5,477 nucleotides of DNA. Source: Clostridiaceae bacterium. GTDB lineage: Bacteria > Bacillota > Clostridia > DSM-8532. Location of the stretch: contig JANYKF010000290.1 of the NCBI GenBank assembly GCA_025361665.1, positions 1-5,477 on the forward strand, given 5' to 3'. The notes under the pieces are model-generated. The model was not told where the DNA came from. It made no database searches and was given only the letters and a program-made list of their open reading frames with translations. A program made the position numbers and the translations under genes. How positions within the stretch are numbered: the stretch's first letter is position 1; every line of letters starts with the position of its first letter. Below, one piece after another: positions 3,952 to 5,477 of the stretch.

Positions 3952-5477
3952 ATGAAAAAGAGTATTGCTTTCATGTTGGTTCTGCTCCTGATCATTTCCT
4001 CCTTTTCACCGGCAATGGGCGCAACCGGACAGAGTCAGCCCATCACGGCAAGTGCCGCGCAGATCAATGAGATCATGTCACAGGCGATGGCACCCGTCGA
4101 TCCCGCCGCGTTCAAGAAAGTGCCCGACATTGCATTCGACTATCTGCCGGCCACTTCCAAATGGAAAAATATGGTCGGTAATGAAACGCCGGCAACCTTC
4201 AAAAATGTAACCTACACCTTGAATGACAATGTCGTGCCGGTGAGTGATTCCGTTGCAAAAAGCATCCGATCGGCCTCGCAGATTCTTGCAGGCACCAGCG
4301 CACCCTCAAAGGACCTGATGGGAACCATTTCCAAGGGCGCCTTCATCGACAAGGGTGTTTTGCAGTCCGCAGTCAACAAGACAAACATCCAGCCGGGCAC
4401 TGTCTATTTCAATGCGAATTCCGGCACTGCGTTCAAGCTGGTAACGCCCGAATTCGGGGGCGAGTCCACCAAGCCCTTCGAAAAAAACTATGCGATCTCA
4501 AGGCCGCAGATTCACGAGGTCGTGAAGGATTTCAACATTCCGCAGCAGCAGCCGATCCTGCTTAACAGGGCCAATATCACCGGCTTCGCGGAAAACGTCG
4601 AGCAGTGCGTCATTGAGCAGAGTGCGGGTTCCCAGATGTCGAACGTCGACAATTTCAATCAATTCAAAAATCTGAATGATCCGCTGATCGCCTTCCAGTT
4701 CCAGAACACGGAACTGAGCGCCAATCTGGGCGACGGCCAAAAAGTGAAGGTGACCCTCAACGGCGGACTTGGCATCGGTGACGTGAAGCTGGACGGAAGC
4801 TATTCCAGCTTTGACGGGTATAAGCTGGTTGTTTCGCTTTCACAAGAGGCATACCTGCAAGTGAAAGTGGCCATCAACATCACACAGGTCGTCAAGATTC
4901 CCATCGTGGGCATCGATATTCCGTTCGGCATCGGCCGGGTATCCGGGGGATTGTTCCTGGTGGTCGGGCTGGACGGCAATTTCACGCTGGAGGTGCAGAC
5001 CCGCGAATGGGCGACCTGCAGCATCGGGGTCGGCGGAGGCACCTTCCTGTATGTGCCCACCAGTGTTGGACCCTATTTCAGCCTGGATGACAAGGGCATC
5101 AGCGGAGACGTTTCCCTCAATGGCGTCATCAACGGGGAAATCAAAGCCGGCGTGATGCTGTCCATTGAACTGCTCGGTTGGGATCTGGTGGGCGCGGGTG
5201 CATTCATCGGAGCGGGTCTTACCGTGTCGTCCGACGGTACGATGCTCGATGTCGAGCTTTATGGAAAAGTCGAAGCCTACATTGCCCTGCTGGGCGACCA
5301 GTACAACCTTGTGAATCTGAAATTGCCCGTGTTCAAGCGAAAGCAAGTGGACATGAAGGGATATATCGTGAAGATCAACGAGGCCTGCGCCTACCGGGAC
5401 CGGATTTGGGGCACCATCGAATATGATTATGGGGATCAGGGATACAAACCTGAAAAGGATGTGAAATTCCAGATCAG
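3952..5477 (+). CDS. Large exported protein of unknown function, N-terminal part
   Basis: The frame runs open to the window edge, giving 508 residues of an unfinished protein. Residues 1-24 form a signal peptide: MKKS, a hydrophobic core (IAFMLVLLLII), then SFSPAMGA with a likely cut after Gly23 or Ala24. No lipobox Cys is present, so it is exported, not a lipoprotein. Residues 25-250 are mixed polar sequence. From about 255 to 460 the protein is rich in Gly, Val, Ile and Asp in alternating strand-like patterns (GGLGIGDVKLDGSY, GRVSGGLFLVVGLDG, GAGAFIGAGLTVSSDG), suggesting an extended beta structure. Three Cys (219, 356, 479) are visible. The last residues (GTIEYDYGDQGYKP) could open a further beta domain. 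ATG 3952 has AGGAAGG 8 nt upstream and gives a canonical signal peptide; the in-frame ATG at 3913 has no such site. I do not recognise a family and propose no function. Confidence 0.85.
   Translation, partial: MKKSIAFMLVLLLIISSFSPAMGATGQSQPITASAAQINEIMSQAMAPVDPAAFKKVPDIAFDYLPATSKWKNMVGNETPATFKNVTYTLNDNVVPVSDSVAKSIRSASQILAGTSAPSKDLMGTISKGAFIDKGVLQSAVNKTNIQPGTVYFNANSGTAFKLVTPEFGGESTKPFEKNYAISRPQIHEVVKDFNIPQQQPILLNRANITGFAENVEQCVIEQSAGSQMSNVDNFNQFKNLNDPLIAFQFQNTELSANLGDGQKVKVTLNGGLGIGDVKLDGSYSSFDGYKLVVSLSQEAYLQVKVAINITQVVKIPIVGIDIPFGIGRVSGGLFLVVGLDGNFTLEVQTREWATCSIGVGGGTFLYVPTSVGPYFSLDDKGISGDVSLNGVINGEIKAGVMLSIELLGWDLVGAGAFIGAGLTVSSDGTMLDVELYGKVEAYIALLGDQYNLVNLKLPVFKRKQVDMKGYIVKINEACAYRDRIWGTIEYDYGDQGYKPEKDVKFQI

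Overview
The window looks like a chromosomal accessory region of a bacterium with medium G+C content. Strong purine-rich ribosome sites (AAGGAGG, AGGAAGG), sigma-70-type promoters, a CcpA-like LacI-family regulator and a secreted protein with an MKK-type signal peptide suggest a Firmicute (Paenibacillus-like or a clostridial lineage). This is inference; no RNA gene or species marker is present.

Layout, left to right. Bases 1-236 hold the C-terminal tail of a sialate O-acetylesterase-like enzyme. It runs tail-to-tail, with an 11-bp overlap, into a small CsbD-like stress protein gene on the minus strand (226-426). The A+T-rich gap 427-722 holds a 14-bp palindrome, three GGGTTCAC repeats spaced 20 bp apart, other inverted motifs, and a near-consensus promoter. 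That promoter drives a type II toxin-antitoxin pair in the toxin-first order, higB (723-1004) and higA (1015-1305). Its -10 box is so close to the higB ATG that the toxin message may be leaderless.

Next comes a 383-bp gap (1306-1688). It contains a promoter (TTGACA-N17-TACCAT), two near-identical 14-bp dyads that fit a LacI-family operator (1388-1401 and 1551-1564), and a 15-bp-period tandem repeat (1591-1655). The first dyad begins at the predicted transcription start. Downstream lie a LacI-family regulator (1689-2681) and, 13 bp later, a Gfo/Idh/MocA oxidoreductase (2695-3735). The simplest reading is a two-gene, autoregulated sugar or sugar-acid utilisation unit whose inducer is unknown.

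After a 216-bp gap with its own promoter (3797-3824), a long exported protein starts at 3952 and runs off the right edge. I recognise no family in its 508 visible residues.

I see no CRISPR array, phage gene, intact insertion sequence or defence island, and nothing that clearly amounts to a new system. The best leads are the operator pair with the regulator's unusual hinge residue, the possibly leaderless toxin, the in-frame 15-bp repeat, and the unrecognised secreted protein.
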